Position numbers and translations under genes: made by a program. A DNA stretch of 64,000 nt from Lactarius indigo (Eukaryota > Basidiomycota > Agaricomycetes > Russulales > Russulaceae): positions 2,272,370 to 2,336,369 of the forward strand of contig JAFKAC010000008.1 of the NCBI GenBank assembly GCA_025766275.1, written 5' to 3'. Within the stretch, counting starts at the first letter, position 1. Each line of letters starts with the position of its first letter. Below the pieces are notes generated by a model. That model saw only the letters and a program-made list of their open reading frames with translations. It was not told the DNA's origin and searched no databases. Of this stretch, positions 35,201 to 48,539 are shown one piece after another.

Positions 35201-35868
35201 CCCCAACTCAGATAGACAAGGCCTTGGATTCGATTTCGGAGTGGAGCCCGTCTCCACTTGCAACCACAGATTTTGCTATCACGACTACGGATTCCAGTAT
35301 CACGGACCTGACAGACTATCTTCGTCCTGTCAATTGGATTTTATCAAGCGGACGGGCCGGGAAGAAAGTTGTTGCAATCGTTATTAGCCCCTATGAGGCG
35401 AACGAGCTACTCCCTGCCATACGCAAGAGCGGAAAAGTCAGACTCCACATTTACTCCCCACGAATCACCGCATCTATGCGGTCCTTCTCTGACCTCACGT
35501 TCTACACCATTCCGGAGTCTCCGGAGAAGAAATGGACACCCGCCGCACACCTCCGCACTGAGCTGGATCTATTTGCGGGACAGCTCTACTTCGACAATGT
35601 ACAGGAGTACCGACGGCTGTGCATGTTACTTGCGCTACACATCGTACACTCAGGTGCAAAGCACATCGAGGTTGATGGGTTTGTACCTCCGGCATATCGT
35701 ACCGTCCGTGGCCGGAGGTCGCCGCTCACCACCAGCGCGATAGCTACGTTCAAGAAGTTGACGGCGTTACGAAGGAAAGGAATGGGTTTCGGTGGGACAG
35801 ATCTCGGTCGAGTTTTAGATGCTCGTCCCTTGAGCAGTGAGTTTGCATCGTGGGTCAAGAAAGAATGA
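26253..35868 (+). CDS. Giant DUF6606-DUF3638-DUF3645 protein, copy 1, seven exons, about 3,110 aa
   Basis: Exons are 26253-28995, 29033-29694, 29748-29822, 29872-32517, 32569-33606, 33655-34558 and 34604-35868, all GT-AG and summing to 3,111 codons. The N-terminus (IEHVFLPPKLPQ, then REVRESAHPRYITELLVGIL and ITKRIADEVLWNDAYKPWRR) is DUF6606. Cys632-x2-Cys635 (NKQCQKCQLDKRA) precedes IDVHEWPLP and may bind zinc. Exon 5 is DUF3638: RPLQLAIAREMISP, LQLNMGEGKSSVIVPLVA with GEGKS at 2076-2080, and VLDESDEILHVRYQ with DESDE at 2209-2213. DUF3645 follows (VPYRAKDVPSLRAEFGHPDV, near 2385). The C-terminus is GFGGTDLGRVLDARPLSSEF. The GEGKS/DESDE pair suggests a SecA/DEAD-like NTPase. I know no established function; database labels as ubiquitin hydrolase are, to my knowledge, unproven. 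ATG 26253 is shared with the other copies; ATG 26232 is also in frame. Confidence 0.9.
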
Positions 35869-36182
35869 GTGCTAGCGCTGTTGTCAATCAAGTTGACTCG
35901 ATCATGTTACTGTAATATTGCGCCACACCTACGCGAGGGTCGAACCCATTTGTATTTCCTCACAAGTAGCTTGCATTTCCCGTTACAATAATATCGTTTA
36001 CATACAAAAAGCTGGGGGAGCCCGGTCGATGTGGATACGGTATCAAAAAAAAACCACGTCGTGACTATGTGGTCGTGTTTGCCGATCTCGTAAATTTTGC
36101 TGCAACAAACCTTCTTTTTCCACGATGTAAAGTATGATCCGTTGTTGCACCGTTTCTAATGCCTCCCCGCGCGCTCTTGTTC
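35869..36182. other. Junction between module 1 and module 2
   Basis: This is non-coding sequence after the copy 1 stop. From about 36070 it resembles 49725 onward, so the truncated Rrt8-like units 2 and 3 share a left flank that module 1 lacks. Confidence 0.5.
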
Positions 36183-37078
36183 CTCAAACGTTCTTGGCCA
36201 ATGCCATTGTAGGAGGCATAAGCTCCCATCCGACACCCAACGGTGACCAACCTGTTTGTTTCCTATTCTTTTCGCTTGCTTCTATCACTGATTGTGCGCC
36301 GTAAATATTTTCCAAAGGCGCCTGTTGTGTTTTTTCCTCGTAACTTGCCTTCATATTGAAGTTCCTCTTTTCACCCAATCTCCGTATCGCACCAGAGCGT
36401 ACTTGGGATCGGGTCATTGCATCTCTTGGTAAAGCCCAGCATTCTGGCACCCTATTTCGAGTTTTGAGGAATGGGACGTACCGCCAGTAGTTGACGTCGG
36501 CAACTGGGCAGGACTGGAGGTGGCAAGGAGCCACGTGCTCAGGTTCATCTTGAAGGACACTGGGTTCGGATTCAGCTTTTATTGGTGTGATAAAATGTTT
36601 TTCATTCGAAAAGTCATCCAGATCCCTATGCATGTTCTCCTGGTTGGCGGTCTACTTGTCACGGCCCCCTTCAAGGCGCTTGATACCGCACGATATCTCC
36701 ACAAGCCTATTCGTATGCCTGTTTTGACCCTACGCTCGCATATTGATGCTTCCTGTGTAGTACTTCCAAGCGAAGAAAATGACGATCGCAGTCTTAGTTG
36801 CGGAGCACAAGTAGGACTATCGACGTGGGCATCTGAGTTATTTGTTAGGGCTACGTTTGGGTTTACTGACGTCGAACCCTCGTCAGTATTCGATTTTATT
36901 ACTGTGCTTTTGGAGACGCTTCCCTTCGTCAGATTGATTTTCTCAGCATCGGGACCGTGATGTGGGCACATGGTATGTGAAAGACGTGACACTTTTTTGA
37001 TTAATCGGCGCTGACAACGACTTAGATCTCGAGAAAAGGCAGCATTGTTTCTCAGAGAAGAAGAGAAAGAGTTCTTGA
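36183..37078 (+). pseudogene. Rrt8-like pseudogene, 5'-truncated (module 2)
   Basis: Only counterparts of exons 3-8 of the intact gene at 23585-24903 are present; exons 1-2 and the start codon are missing. Recognisable parts are PPVVDVGNWAGLEVARSHVL, the IQIPMHVLLVGGLLVTAPF hydrophobic segment, FITVLLETLPFVRLIFSAS, and the last exon from 37026 with stop at 37076-37078. The exon 4 part carries extra bases (ATTTCGAGTTTTGAGGAATGG) and the SNRIGAAMW motif is deleted down to a stop. It is not expected to make a functional protein. Confidence 0.8.
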
Positions 37079-38650
37079 TCTTGAACGCAGACATTCTGTT
37101 CACACTTCTCGTCTGTACAACAGATTTGGATAAGGTCGATGTGGGCTCTCGCGCCTTTTAAAAAATTATCTTTGGCTTTGTTTGCAAATTAATCACTAGC
37201 TGACTCCGGTAAACTCAAGGTCCCCGATGGACACCATGTTGTATTATGGCGCAACCGGGTGCACGACCCATTTTTGGTTACGACATGAAGAATTACGGAA
37301 TTGTCAGCGGCTCCGGAAGATCGAACTATGGTGTACCCAACGATGAAGTACTGTAGTGGGAAAATAACATTACACGACATGAGCTGATGTGCCATCTACA
37401 TTCTTGGATTGATATTGACGAACAGTTCTACTTGACTTGGATCCATTTTCGTTGTTGGTATCGCATTGAGACGTCTAGAAACACCTCTTAGATTTGCTAT
37501 CGGCACGTTGCCCCTGAGTCTACGCCGGCGCTCTCTTCGCACCACCTAATGCAAATCTGTAGATTGTTCCACTCACAATAAGTGGTGCAGGGGGGTTGAT
37601 CTTCTCAGATTTAAGTAGTTTGGGTTTACTTACCAGATATATGGCCTCTCATTTGCGGTCCCCACGATCTGATCGCCATGTACTGCCATGGCTGAACAAA
37701 ATTGTGCTAGCAGTCGCAAGGGCAGTCGAGACACGTGACATGCATTGACCGTTGGGGAACACAAAATATGATAGGAAGAAATTTCAACAGTACATAGGGG
37801 TTTCCCGGGGGCTTCGCTGGTTTCGTCCAAGTTTCGTCAATTCGACAGGTTTTGTGGATTTTGCGCCATTGGATTGGGTCAGGCACGTTACTTCTGCGCT
37901 GTTGCTCCGACTCGGAGTCGTCTCGGAGAGTCGGAGTCTCCACTAGCAAGCAGCACTTGAAGCTGAAGAAGTTGAGCGCTTGACTACCCCATGTATCTGG
38001 TACCCATAGTGCTATAATCCTATGTCCATCTTGTTACTTACTGATATATGCGCTCTGCGCCCTTAGTTTTCTATGTACGCCAATCCGCCGACCACTTGCT
38101 GAGCAGTGGCCTGCACTGTCAGGCTCTCGCTTCAGCATGGGTTTTGTTCTACAGATCAGCGCTCATTGACGCTGCATAAGATACAATGACCCTTCGAGTT
38201 CGCTTCCAGTGACGTCGCGCCGTACGTGAATTCGCTTCACGTCTGGCCCCTCGTCTTACACTGTCCGGGTACTGTCCCCCGTTACTTTTTCTGGACCGTA
38301 AAACATCCCTACTTTGACCCGAAACTTACAACGCAGACTATTGTGACTTGACTGGATCCTTTAATGACGCCTCAAAACCACTACATGCAGTGGGCTATTG
38401 AACATAACGGACGAATGACTCACAGTCTACTATCGGCGTTTCTACCATCGGCGTTCAAGTTGGAAGACATGAAAACACCATGGTTCTAGATCATTGCAGT
38501 GACGCTCATTGTTGATCCCTTCCCGTAAATATTTCCGTAACGCCTAGCGCCTACTGATCAGGTGCGCGATTTGTGCCTTTCTTATTTACAGCCTCCATTC
38601 CTCGGATCAACGATCCTTCTCGAGCCACATTGACCGTCCCTCCCAACGAA
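37079..38650. other. Intergenic and promoter region of giant gene copy 2
   Basis: No gene is supported here. The right half is similar to the region before copy 1, including the conserved CCTCCCAACGAAATGAGCCT around the start codon. An in-frame upstream ATG at 38573 would add 26 residues. Confidence 0.5.
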
Positions 38651-41600
38651 ATGAGCCTACCTATAACTGACATCCATTCTGACATCTTACTCTCTGTTAT
38701 TGAACATGTCTTTCTACCCCCAAAGCTTCCTCAAGAAGCACCAACAGAGGAAGCTGAACTCGAGATCAATGTGGCCTTGTGCCACATCCTCATACAAGCC
38801 GCTCGAACCTTCTCCCAAGGCCTCCCACCCCTTCGACAGTCGTTATGGGTTAGGATGATAAAAATGATGGGGTCCATCTACCAGACTGCGAGTGCCCCTC
38901 TGGTGGAAGCGGAACTCGTAGGCGCCTTATCAGGGCTTGTGATGGGAGGTGCGCTCAGATTTCCATGTGCCATTGTGTCGTCCTTGACCTTCACTTCAGA
39001 TGTTTTCGTTATACATGTTCGGGCTCAGAATGCCGCTGTCCTCGTTCGCGTGCTTGTCGACCACGTTCGATTCGAGATGTTCGAAGTTTCTCCGCAAGCT
39101 AGCGTCGTTACGTCCAACAACGGAAAGTTGCTCTGCTCCTATCCCGGACCTGCAGTCCAGGTCTCCACCGAGGTCTTTTCCAATGGATCTTTTCTTCAAG
39201 AACTTGCCTCCTTTCTCATTCAGATGGATACCGACCTGTTGGATTCCACTGCAACAACAGCCAAGGCGGGATCCACGGTACGCGAAGTTCGTGAGAGCGC
39301 CCACCCAAGATATATAACCGAACTCTTAGTGGGAATTCTCAGAGGTTTCGGTCAACCAGCCTCTGTAGATCGTATCACCAAACGGATAGCAGATGAAGTT
39401 CTTTGGAAAGACGCCTACAAACCTTGGCGCCGATCGCCGTTATGGCTAGTCATCAGGGTGGCCCTTCAAACGTCTCTGGACATCAACATGTACAAATCAT
39501 TTATGCTCGTTTTCCACGCGTACATCCTTAATATCTGCACACAAAGGGGCTATCCGAGTGAAACGCTCCACATAATGAGGATCAAGATGGCGCGACGTCT
39601 CTCAAAACTGGGCCCCGCTGTTTCGGATGACATATATCAAGCTGTGTACTACGCTGCAAGGAATGCGGAGACACTTCTTCAGAAACGGTGGTCGAATTTT
39701 CAGAAGAGCCAATCGGTTTCGCTGGCGTGGCACCCCTCGGCGCTAGACGTTATCAACGATGCCGTAATCACCCTCAATAAATCGCGCCCTTACCTCATGA
39801 AAGCACTTCACTCGACGTTTCCCGACTGCTCGCCGAAGTCTTTTTGCCCATCTCATCGGCCGCGACTCGCAAATACGTCAGACTTTAGTCTCTTTTTGGG
39901 CCGACTTATTATTACTGCGGCAGCTGTCGCGGAAGACAAGCGCACTGCTCTCGCCGACTTCGAGTTGTCCGTCGAAAGATATCTGGATGATTGGGTCGGT
40001 GCCTCTCTGCACGATGAATATGCCCCGGATGTGATCGCGTCCTGCATCGAACAGTATTTCGACGTCGCGAAAGACATCTACGGTACTGATCCCGAGGACA
40101 ACTCAGTTATGATATTGACAATCATGGATCTTTGGATGGCTCTCGACAAGTTGACTACCCAGCAATGCCCTCTCCTGACATCTTATTCGCCGGAAGTTCC
40201 TCAAGACTTCCTTCATCCCCTACTCCTTCATCGCTCCGGCTCCCTGCGACGTGCCACGTTTATTGAAGAGTATATTTTACAGCGACATCAGGACGCTTCC
40301 TGCAAGACGTCCATCTTCTCGGACAAGGACATCGAATCGTCGTTCGCCGTGCAGTATTTCCGTACTTCTCGGAGGTTACAAGCAACTCGAAGTACGAAAT
40401 CACCCAACATGCTTGGGAAGAGCGAAACCGGAAGCGTGCTGAACTCGACGCATTGAACAGGCAGTGGCAAACGCTCAAGGATGAGGCCTCAAATATGGAC
40501 CACACTTACTTTTGAGAATGTTAACGGGACCTTGACTCATCGGAATAAACAGTGTCAAAAATGTCAACTGGAAAAAAGGGCCAATAGGTTGAAGATCGAT
40601 GTCCACGAATGGCCACTTCCCCAGGCAACGGCGCAAGCACAACTGGTAGTATTCGAGGTGGCTCCACCACGTGCAGTTTTCCGCATGGCGTGAGATAACC
40701 TCCAAGATCCTCCTCGACATCGGCACGGCAAATGCTTTTGACAAAGCCGACCAACCAAAGCTCCTCTTAGATGTCTACTCTGGTCTGAATCGTTGGGCAG
40801 TGCGTCACTCATACCACCGAATCACAATCGGATCCACCACGAAATCGTTCCGCGACCAAACGCATTACAAGAAGGTCAGATTCCTGCCGACGATTCTCAC
40901 GTTTTTCTCAATAACGGGCTATCTTTCAAATTGTATGACCGCAAGGCCAAATCATGGGCTGCGCGGCCATTTCTTGAATCTACTATCGCAAACTTCTGCA
41001 CACCTCCTATCCCCGTGTCATCTCCGTACGGAAAGATCCATTCCTTTGTCTGCGGGACGCACCACTACTTCAAATGAGGTAATCGCCGGTCAAGCCGACT
41101 GCCCCCCGGAGCTGACCCCTCATGAGTACCTGGCATTTTCTGGGTTACGCAGTGGGCCGCGCCTGCAATGGCTGAACGTAGCAAGGGAAGCTGCCATCGC
41201 CGTCGCTCTCATTTCGCCGCGAGGAGGTACATACGCTTATCACTCAAGCAGCTTGGCAGCTTGGCCCACTTTCAGATGGTGTACGCGAGTGGCACACCGA
41301 ACTTGAGATTTCCAGGCTTCGGATGGACGCTCCTAGACGAGCTAGGAGAGCCTACTCGGAAGGATAGAGGCGAACTGGCTGGAGGAAGTCACCGTCAGGA
41401 CTATTGGTACGTTTAAACTATAATCTTCGCTACATGTTTTAGTTCAACGATTCGAAGCTCTTATTACCAGCCGCCTCCTATCATCTACTGGCGATCCCGA
41501 TATTCGTCAAAGGGCGTATGAATTGCTCCAGTGGGCACGGAGCGTGGCGTACAGGTGGATTAACTGAGCTTAGTTCGAAGCTAGACTAGGACCGAAGACG

Positions 41601-44600
41601 AAATGTCGCGCACGAGCTTGCGTCGACGACTCTGCACACTGGCCGCGACGTGTTTCTCTACTTATGATGTTTGCCTGGAACACGTCCCTTGGGTGCTTGC
41701 GAGCGACGACGATATCGCCATAGCTGTACATTGCGCAGTAATTGTACATGACAACACCCCCTCGATTCTCGAAGACGACGAATCTCGTTATCTGATTCGG
41801 CTCCTCAACCGACATCGTCGTCTCCTTCACTTTCTCGAACCATCTCTCCGCGAATGCGTACAGTGCGACCCATCGAGCTTCGATCAGGGCCTCGCAAGTT
41901 TATGGCCTATGTTCCGCCGGCAGATCTCTTCGAATTGGCACGCGCTTCCAAGTCCCAACTCACGGTGGATTTCCTGTATCGTAGAAGGTGGACAGGAGGT
42001 TCACTATAATCTATTGACCGGGCAATTGTTGATTGGTGGGAAAGCCCCTTGGAAGACTGCCGCGAAGATATTATCGAACATTCAACGTATGCAAGCGTCC
42101 CTAGGACCCGTGAGCTGTTTCAGTTATTCTAGGATTGCACGTTTATTCACTCGTAATCTTTTCAGCGGATTCTCGACGTGGTACCTGCTGACATCCCTGG
42201 AATGGAATTTATGACTCGATCGAATGTCTCCGGTTATCAGGTATGTTGTGGTCGTTGACATCTTTGGGCAGCGGCTAATGCGAGCGAGCGAAGATATTCT
42301 TTACGCTGCGTGATGGAGACCTAAATCTGCAGGCTCGTCGACAGGAAGATGCTCGACTCCTGCAGTTATATTCCACGCGCAGTATTCGTCGGCGACTTCC
42401 CGAAGGCTCTCGTGGACGACTATGTACACTGGCTCGACCTCACCACCGGAGAAGTCGAATTCCGCCCAGTTGAATCCCCTTGGACTCCAGATCCGTCCAA
42501 TTGGCGACTCGTTATCCATACAGATGGTGCCCCGTCCCTGTTCCGTAAGATTCCTGGAGATGGTGCCGCTCCAGTAGATCTGATCGATATTCGTTCCACC
42601 ACATTTGAAATGATATCCGGCTTACTTTCTCCACTCGAATCACCGGAGCACATTATCATCACGTGCACGAATGACGCCTTAGAGGTATCCCTGAGTCGAC
42701 TGCATCTCGTATTCTTCGTCAATGAAACCTCAGAAATTGAAGTGCCGAAGCATGCCAGGCTACGTCATCGATGAATCTCAGTCTTGCGGCACAATGTTTG
42801 GACTCAAAAATCAACTTGTCTTGCGCCCAAGCCGCGGGTCTTCGGAGATTCCACGACGGGTGATTATTCCACAGGGAGATATCGAGTTTGGGTTGGATGG
42901 CGACTTCGCAAGTGTCTCCATTCAAGACGGGAACGGGGCGGCATGTCCACTGGCACGAGTACGTGATCGACACGGATCTAGGACGTCTCACCGGAAACGT
43001 GAGCCTACACAGCAAGCTGTACCAATGTTATTTGCATGCGCTTACGAGCCATTGCCTCCCCTGATCCCATTACTCGGTACACACTGGGACTGAAGAATCC
43101 CTCACCATGCTGCAAAGTGCCACGTTTCTGTCGTTTCAGAGACTAGGCAACGATGATGCAATGCTCTTGGACCTGATCAGCGACTTGACGCCAATCAGAG
43201 TGTACTATCCATCACACCTACAGTCGATGGTTACGGTGAAGTGGAACAAACTTCCCGTTCTTTCACAGCACCACGACTTTCACCCAGCCGTGCTTTCTAT
43301 TCTCGATCACGCACATGCAATAGAGGCACTCTATGACAAACCCGTCGTCTTTGTGATTCCTCGTCGAGAAGCGACCTTGCTAAATCGGACAGCCGCTCGT
43401 AACAAGGTGTATTACCCACAAGAGTTACAAAGCTTAAGACACTCGCCTTCCTCAATTTCAGACGACGTCGTATACAAGTCAAGAGACATAGCAGATGGGC
43501 GAGGAGCTGAGCATGTTGCCTACCAGACGTCATGGTCGGTTTGGAACGATCGGCCCCATCTTCTTCGCGAAACCCCTCAGCTGTGGGATACGATGCAATC
43601 GTGGAAATCACTTGGCCCAGCCGAGAAGGATATTTCCTTGCGATATAGTCGATACTGGCTTACTTTCAACGCCATGAAGGACTGGCTTGGTCTATACGAC
43701 ATTTGTCAGGAAGCGTTAAACCGCGATCCTCAAGACACCAAGATCAAGTTGGCGTTCAGCCTTTCCGCAGCTAGCTTCAGCGGGACCGATTACGCGGATA
43801 TCATACCGCTTATTCAAATTTTTGCCACGGACACGAGACTCCGCGGTCTTACACGCCCTTCACCACCTCACTATGATTTTTCAGACGGCACGCATCCAGA
43901 CCGTGCACGATTAGTGAATCTGATGTCTCGGTCTGCTCTTCCCCTGGAGCGAACCCCTGCACAAACTATGGAGGTCCCAGCAACCGCCAGCAAGAAGGCC
44001 GCTAAGAAGCAACGAATGCAGGAGTACAATAAGTCTATTAGCGAAATAGCGTCAGAGGCTGCACAGTCAACCCTTGAATGGTGGCCCGATGTATGGTGCG
44101 ATGTTCCACATCAATGGTTCGACACCCAAAGATGCGGGGAAACTAGTTGAGGCTTACCTACGATCGATTTCCCGGAATATCAACTTGGAGGTGCATATAG
44201 ATTGTCTTCAAGAGATCATAGACCTTTACGGGACCAGTACTCCCCCTGTCGCACCCTACACGTTTTCTCCCCAGTTTAGTGCAAGGTCCCCAACAACAAC
44301 ATCTCCTTCGCTTCGAGAAGTACTGATGTCCCGAGCCAACTTCCTACGACCACCGACGCGTGAACAGCCTTCGAACACCGACGCTATACCTTCTACTGTG
44401 ACGATAGCGACCAAACGTACCCTACCATCGATCAGGGGAGATGTTCTTAGTTCTCTTATTCAAGAGCTCCGACGTTCCTCGGTGTCGCTTTTACGGCTCT
44501 ATGGAGAAGACCTGGACAAGAGTTACGGTGACTTAATGGGAAGAGGAGCTCCTTCCCCCGTTCGGCGTGGCGTTCCCACCTCAGGAGGCTTTACTCCAGT

Positions 44601-47600
44601 ATCGCGACTTATGCTCTAAAAAGAAGGATGCAATATTTTCAGAGCTCTCAGCTGCTCTAGCGCCATCTCAGAAACAGGAATTTGTCGTTAGGCGTCTCGG
44701 GTCTTTGGCCTCGAATAACCCCACGGTCCATCCTACGAGAGCTGTGCAGGGATCGCGTCTACACGCTGACCGACCAGTGGAAACATGCCATCACTCGCTA
44801 TGCAGTAGCGTTCCTCAAATATCAACAGTCTCAGCGTCTGCTTGAGCTTTCATCGAGACGCCGGGAGGAGGAGCTCCTCCGGGAAGCCGAAACCGTTTGC
44901 GAGGATGTAGCCGCGGCTTGTTCTCCTGACTGGCTTCTGATACAGGTCAGTCACCTTACCTGCGAAACTTACAGACACTAACAAGCAACGCCGCTAGATC
45001 GACGCGAACATTTTGGCGCGTCCGCTGCAACTGGCAATTGCACGCGAGATGATATCTCCCACCTGTCAGCCGAAGTGCATCGCTTCAGCTCAACATGGGA
45101 GAGGGAAAGTCGTCCGTGATCGTACCTCTCGTCGCCGCAACTCTGGCCGACGGTTCCAACCTTGCGAGGATCGTGACGCTCAAACCCCTGTCCAATCAAA
45201 TGTACCAACTGCTCCTCAGCAGACTTTCTGATCTCGCCGACCGACGCATTTTCTATGTTCCAGTTCTCGCGGAATCTGGAAATGAGTCGCCTCTGTGGTC
45301 CAAAGTATCGGCACTCTCTACAGACGATGCGCCGCAGAGGGTGGTGTTCTTGTCGTCCAACCCGAACACTTACTATCTCAGAAACTGAATGTGCATCGAT
45401 ACTCTCCTAACATCCCATGGAGACCACGAGAAACGCTCCGTTGCTAACGAACTCAAAGCTCTGCAAGGTTGGCTAGCTAGAGTATCACGTGACGTACTCG
45501 ACGAAAGCGACGAGATCCTTCACGTTCGGTATCAATTAGTCTACACTGCGGGCGAGCAAATGCCGGTCGAAGATCACCCAAATCGATGGTCCACGACACA
45601 ACAAGTATTCAGTCGGTTACGGGCACACGCCGCGCAGTTGCATGCCAGGTTTTCCACAGATGTTTGAACTCGATCAGACTCAGAATGGCTTTCCGACGAT
45701 GCGAATCCTCAATCAAGAGGTCTCTCGACAGATCTCTTCACTCATTGCCGACGATGCTCTTGGAGGCGCTTTATCCACTCTCTCACTGGCCGTTCTCTCT
45801 CCGCCGATTCGAGAAGCCACTCGTCGTTTCATAACCCAGAAGAGAGTTTCCGTCGAGGACAATCAGTTGATCAAATCGCACTGCTCCAGGACTTCTTTAT
45901 GGAGCGGAATACTCCTACTCCGCGGGCTCCTGGTTGATGGAGAAGGGATCCTCGGGTACATATTGAAGGAACGCCGATGGAGAGTGGACTATGGTCTCGA
46001 TCCAAGTAGGACATTGCTAGCTGTCCCTTATCGTGCAAAGGTAAGCATACCCACTAGACTACCCAAGGAATAGATCTTAAGGTAAAGATAGGACGTGCCG
46101 AGCTTGAGAGCAGAGTTTGGTCACCCGGATGTGGCCATTGCGCTGACTTGCCTCAGTTATTACTATGGTGGACTAACAAAGCCGCAAGTACTTCAAGTGC
46201 TTCGATTTGCTCACCAAGCTCGATAATCCCGACATGGAATACGATCAGTGGGTCGAGTTCGGGGAGCGCGTCCCCACTTCACTGCGACAAGTCAACGGGG
46301 TCAATGTGAACGATGATACGCAAGTCGACGAATACCTTGTTCCGCTATTCTCGAGGAATACGAGAGTCATCGATTTCTATCTGTCTCAAGTAGTATTTCC
46401 TCGAGCGGCCAAGGAATTCCCGTCTAAACTTTCCACGTCGGCCTGGGACCTGGTAGAAGACAAGACCAATGTGACAACCGGTTTCAGCGGCACGAACGAT
46501 AATCGGTATCTCTTGCCGACGTCGATAACTCAGGAAGATCCCGTCTCCCAGTTGAGCACCAATGCACTCGTCTTAGCAGTACCTTCTCCAGCCAGAAAAC
46601 AATCACTACGAATGTACTGAAGGTATCAACGGCGAACATGAGTCTGCAGAGGCTTTCCTGCGGCGACTAATCAAACACGAACCCGAGATCCGAGTGTTAT
46701 TGGACGTTGGAGCGCAAATGTTAGAGTTTCAGAATGAGGAGTTGGCGCGACATTGGCTCTCCCTTAAACCCCATATCTCAGCAGCTATCTATTTCAATGA
46801 ATCGGATCATCTCACCGTGCTCACCCAGGACGGAACAATCGAGCCACTTATCTCATCTCCGTTCAATCGACAGCTCGACAAGTGCATCGTATACCTTGAT
46901 GATGCGCATACACGAGGTACAGGATTTGAAGCTCCCTCGAGGATCGCGCGCAGCAGTCACGCTCGGGCCGAAGGTAACTAAAGATAGACTTCTACAAGGT
47001 GAGTAGTCATGCGGATGAGAAGGGCATAGGCTAAACGGATGTAGGGTGTATGCGGAATGCGGCAGCTAGGAAAGGGGCAGTCGGTGATGTTCTTTGCGCC
47101 TGGTGAAGTCGACCGTCGGATTCGTGGGCTTATTCCAAGAGGGCAGGGGTCCTGAGGAAGGAGTACGGGTGATCGACATCCTTCGTTGGGCCATGCACGA
47201 GACCTGTTGGGACATTGGGCACCATCTTCCGCACTGGGCGCAGCAAGGAGTCGACCATCACCGTCGGTTTTCAGCATACAAGCAGTACGATTCGACTGGG
47301 GACCTGGAAGTATTGAGGGATTCTTGGTTACGGCCCGAATCAAGGACTCTCGAAGAAATGTACGAACCGGTTCCAACGGCACAAGGCGCTGGGCTGGGCC
47401 CTGGCATAAACAGCATTTCGTCTCTACGCGAACGGCTGGAACATCTTGGAGTAACTCAGCTGACCGACGTGAGAATGGCAGAAGAGCAAGAGCGGGAGGT
47501 CAATCACGAGGTTGAGCTGGAACGTCATGCGGAGCGTCCTCCAAGGGTTTATCCTGCAGAGCACATCGTCCGCGACGAGATCCGCAACTTCGTCAGTACT

Positions 47601-48311
47601 GGAATACTTGCCGACCCCTCGACTTCCATCATCCCACTGTTCACCCCGACTGAGATCGACGAGGTTTTGGATTCGACGGGATTATGGTCCCCATCCCCTC
47701 TTGCGACCACAGACTTTGCCATCACCACCACCGACTCCAGTATCACAGACTTGACAGACTACCTCCGCCCCGTCAATTGGATTCTATCAAGCGGATTTGG
47801 GAAGAAGAGTGTTGTGATCGTCATTAGCCCTTATGAAGCGAATGAACTACTTCCTATCATACGGGAGAGTGGAAAGGTCCGACTCCATATTTACGCACCA
47901 CGAGTCACTGCCTCTATGCGGTCCTTCTCGGACCTCACGTTCTACACCATCCCCGAGCCTTTGGAGGAAAACCAATGGACAGCTGCCGCACACCTCCGAA
48001 CTGAGCTGGATTTATTTGCGGGACAACTCTACTTTGATGGCGTACAGGAGTACCGACGGCTGTGCAAGTTACTTGCGCTACACATCGTGCATCCAGGCGC
48101 AAAGCACATCGAGGTTGATGGGTTTGTACCTCCGGCATATCGTACCGACCAGAGCCAGAATTCGCCGCTTACCATCAGCGCGATAGCCACGTTCAAGAGG
48201 CTGACGGCGTTACGAAGGAAGGGAATGGGTTTCGGTGGGACAGATCTCGGTCGAGTTTTAGATGCTCGTCCCTTGAGCAGTGAGTTTGCATCGTGGGTCA
48301 AGACGGAATGA
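38651..48311 (+). pseudogene. Giant DUF6606-DUF3638-DUF3645 gene, copy 2, frameshifted
   Basis: This is a full-length paralogue of copy 1 with the same seven-exon layout. It is open for about 577 codons from MSLPITDIHSDILLSVIEHV to about 40383. After that, single-base insertions relative to copy 1 recur: near 40384, 40400, 40511, 40673, 41066, 45070, 45263, 45290, 45386, 45654, 46197, 46578, 46921, 47053 and 47147. I saw one clear deletion (near 40877). Long stretches between are open, such as 43107-44150 and the last exon to TGA 48309-48311. Splice sites and motifs are kept, including the GEGKS codons at about 45098-45112, but a +1 lies just before them. As given, the gene cannot encode the full protein. 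The alternative is that the insertions are sequence errors, in which case this would be a working gene. Confidence 0.85.
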
Positions 48312-48539
48312 GAGCCGTCGCAACAATTTCGCGTCGTACGAAGTGTGAGGTGGCTCTGTCAGCTTTCCCACGGTCACCCTCAGTTAGAGCGTAACATATA
48401 CTGTACAACTTGTAGAATGTAGTCGGTAGCTTTCCCTCACCTTGGGGTTTGATGTACCCGTACTATACATACGTACATAGGCTTCAATTCAATTCAATTC
48501 AATTTTTTGCTCCAGCATTCTGAGTCACCGCCCGCAGTC
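48312..48539. other. 3' flank of copy 2 with (ATTCA)n microsatellite
   Basis: This is non-coding. A TTCAA pentamer is repeated four times at 48483-48504, directly before a T run and the transposase relic. Confidence 0.7.
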
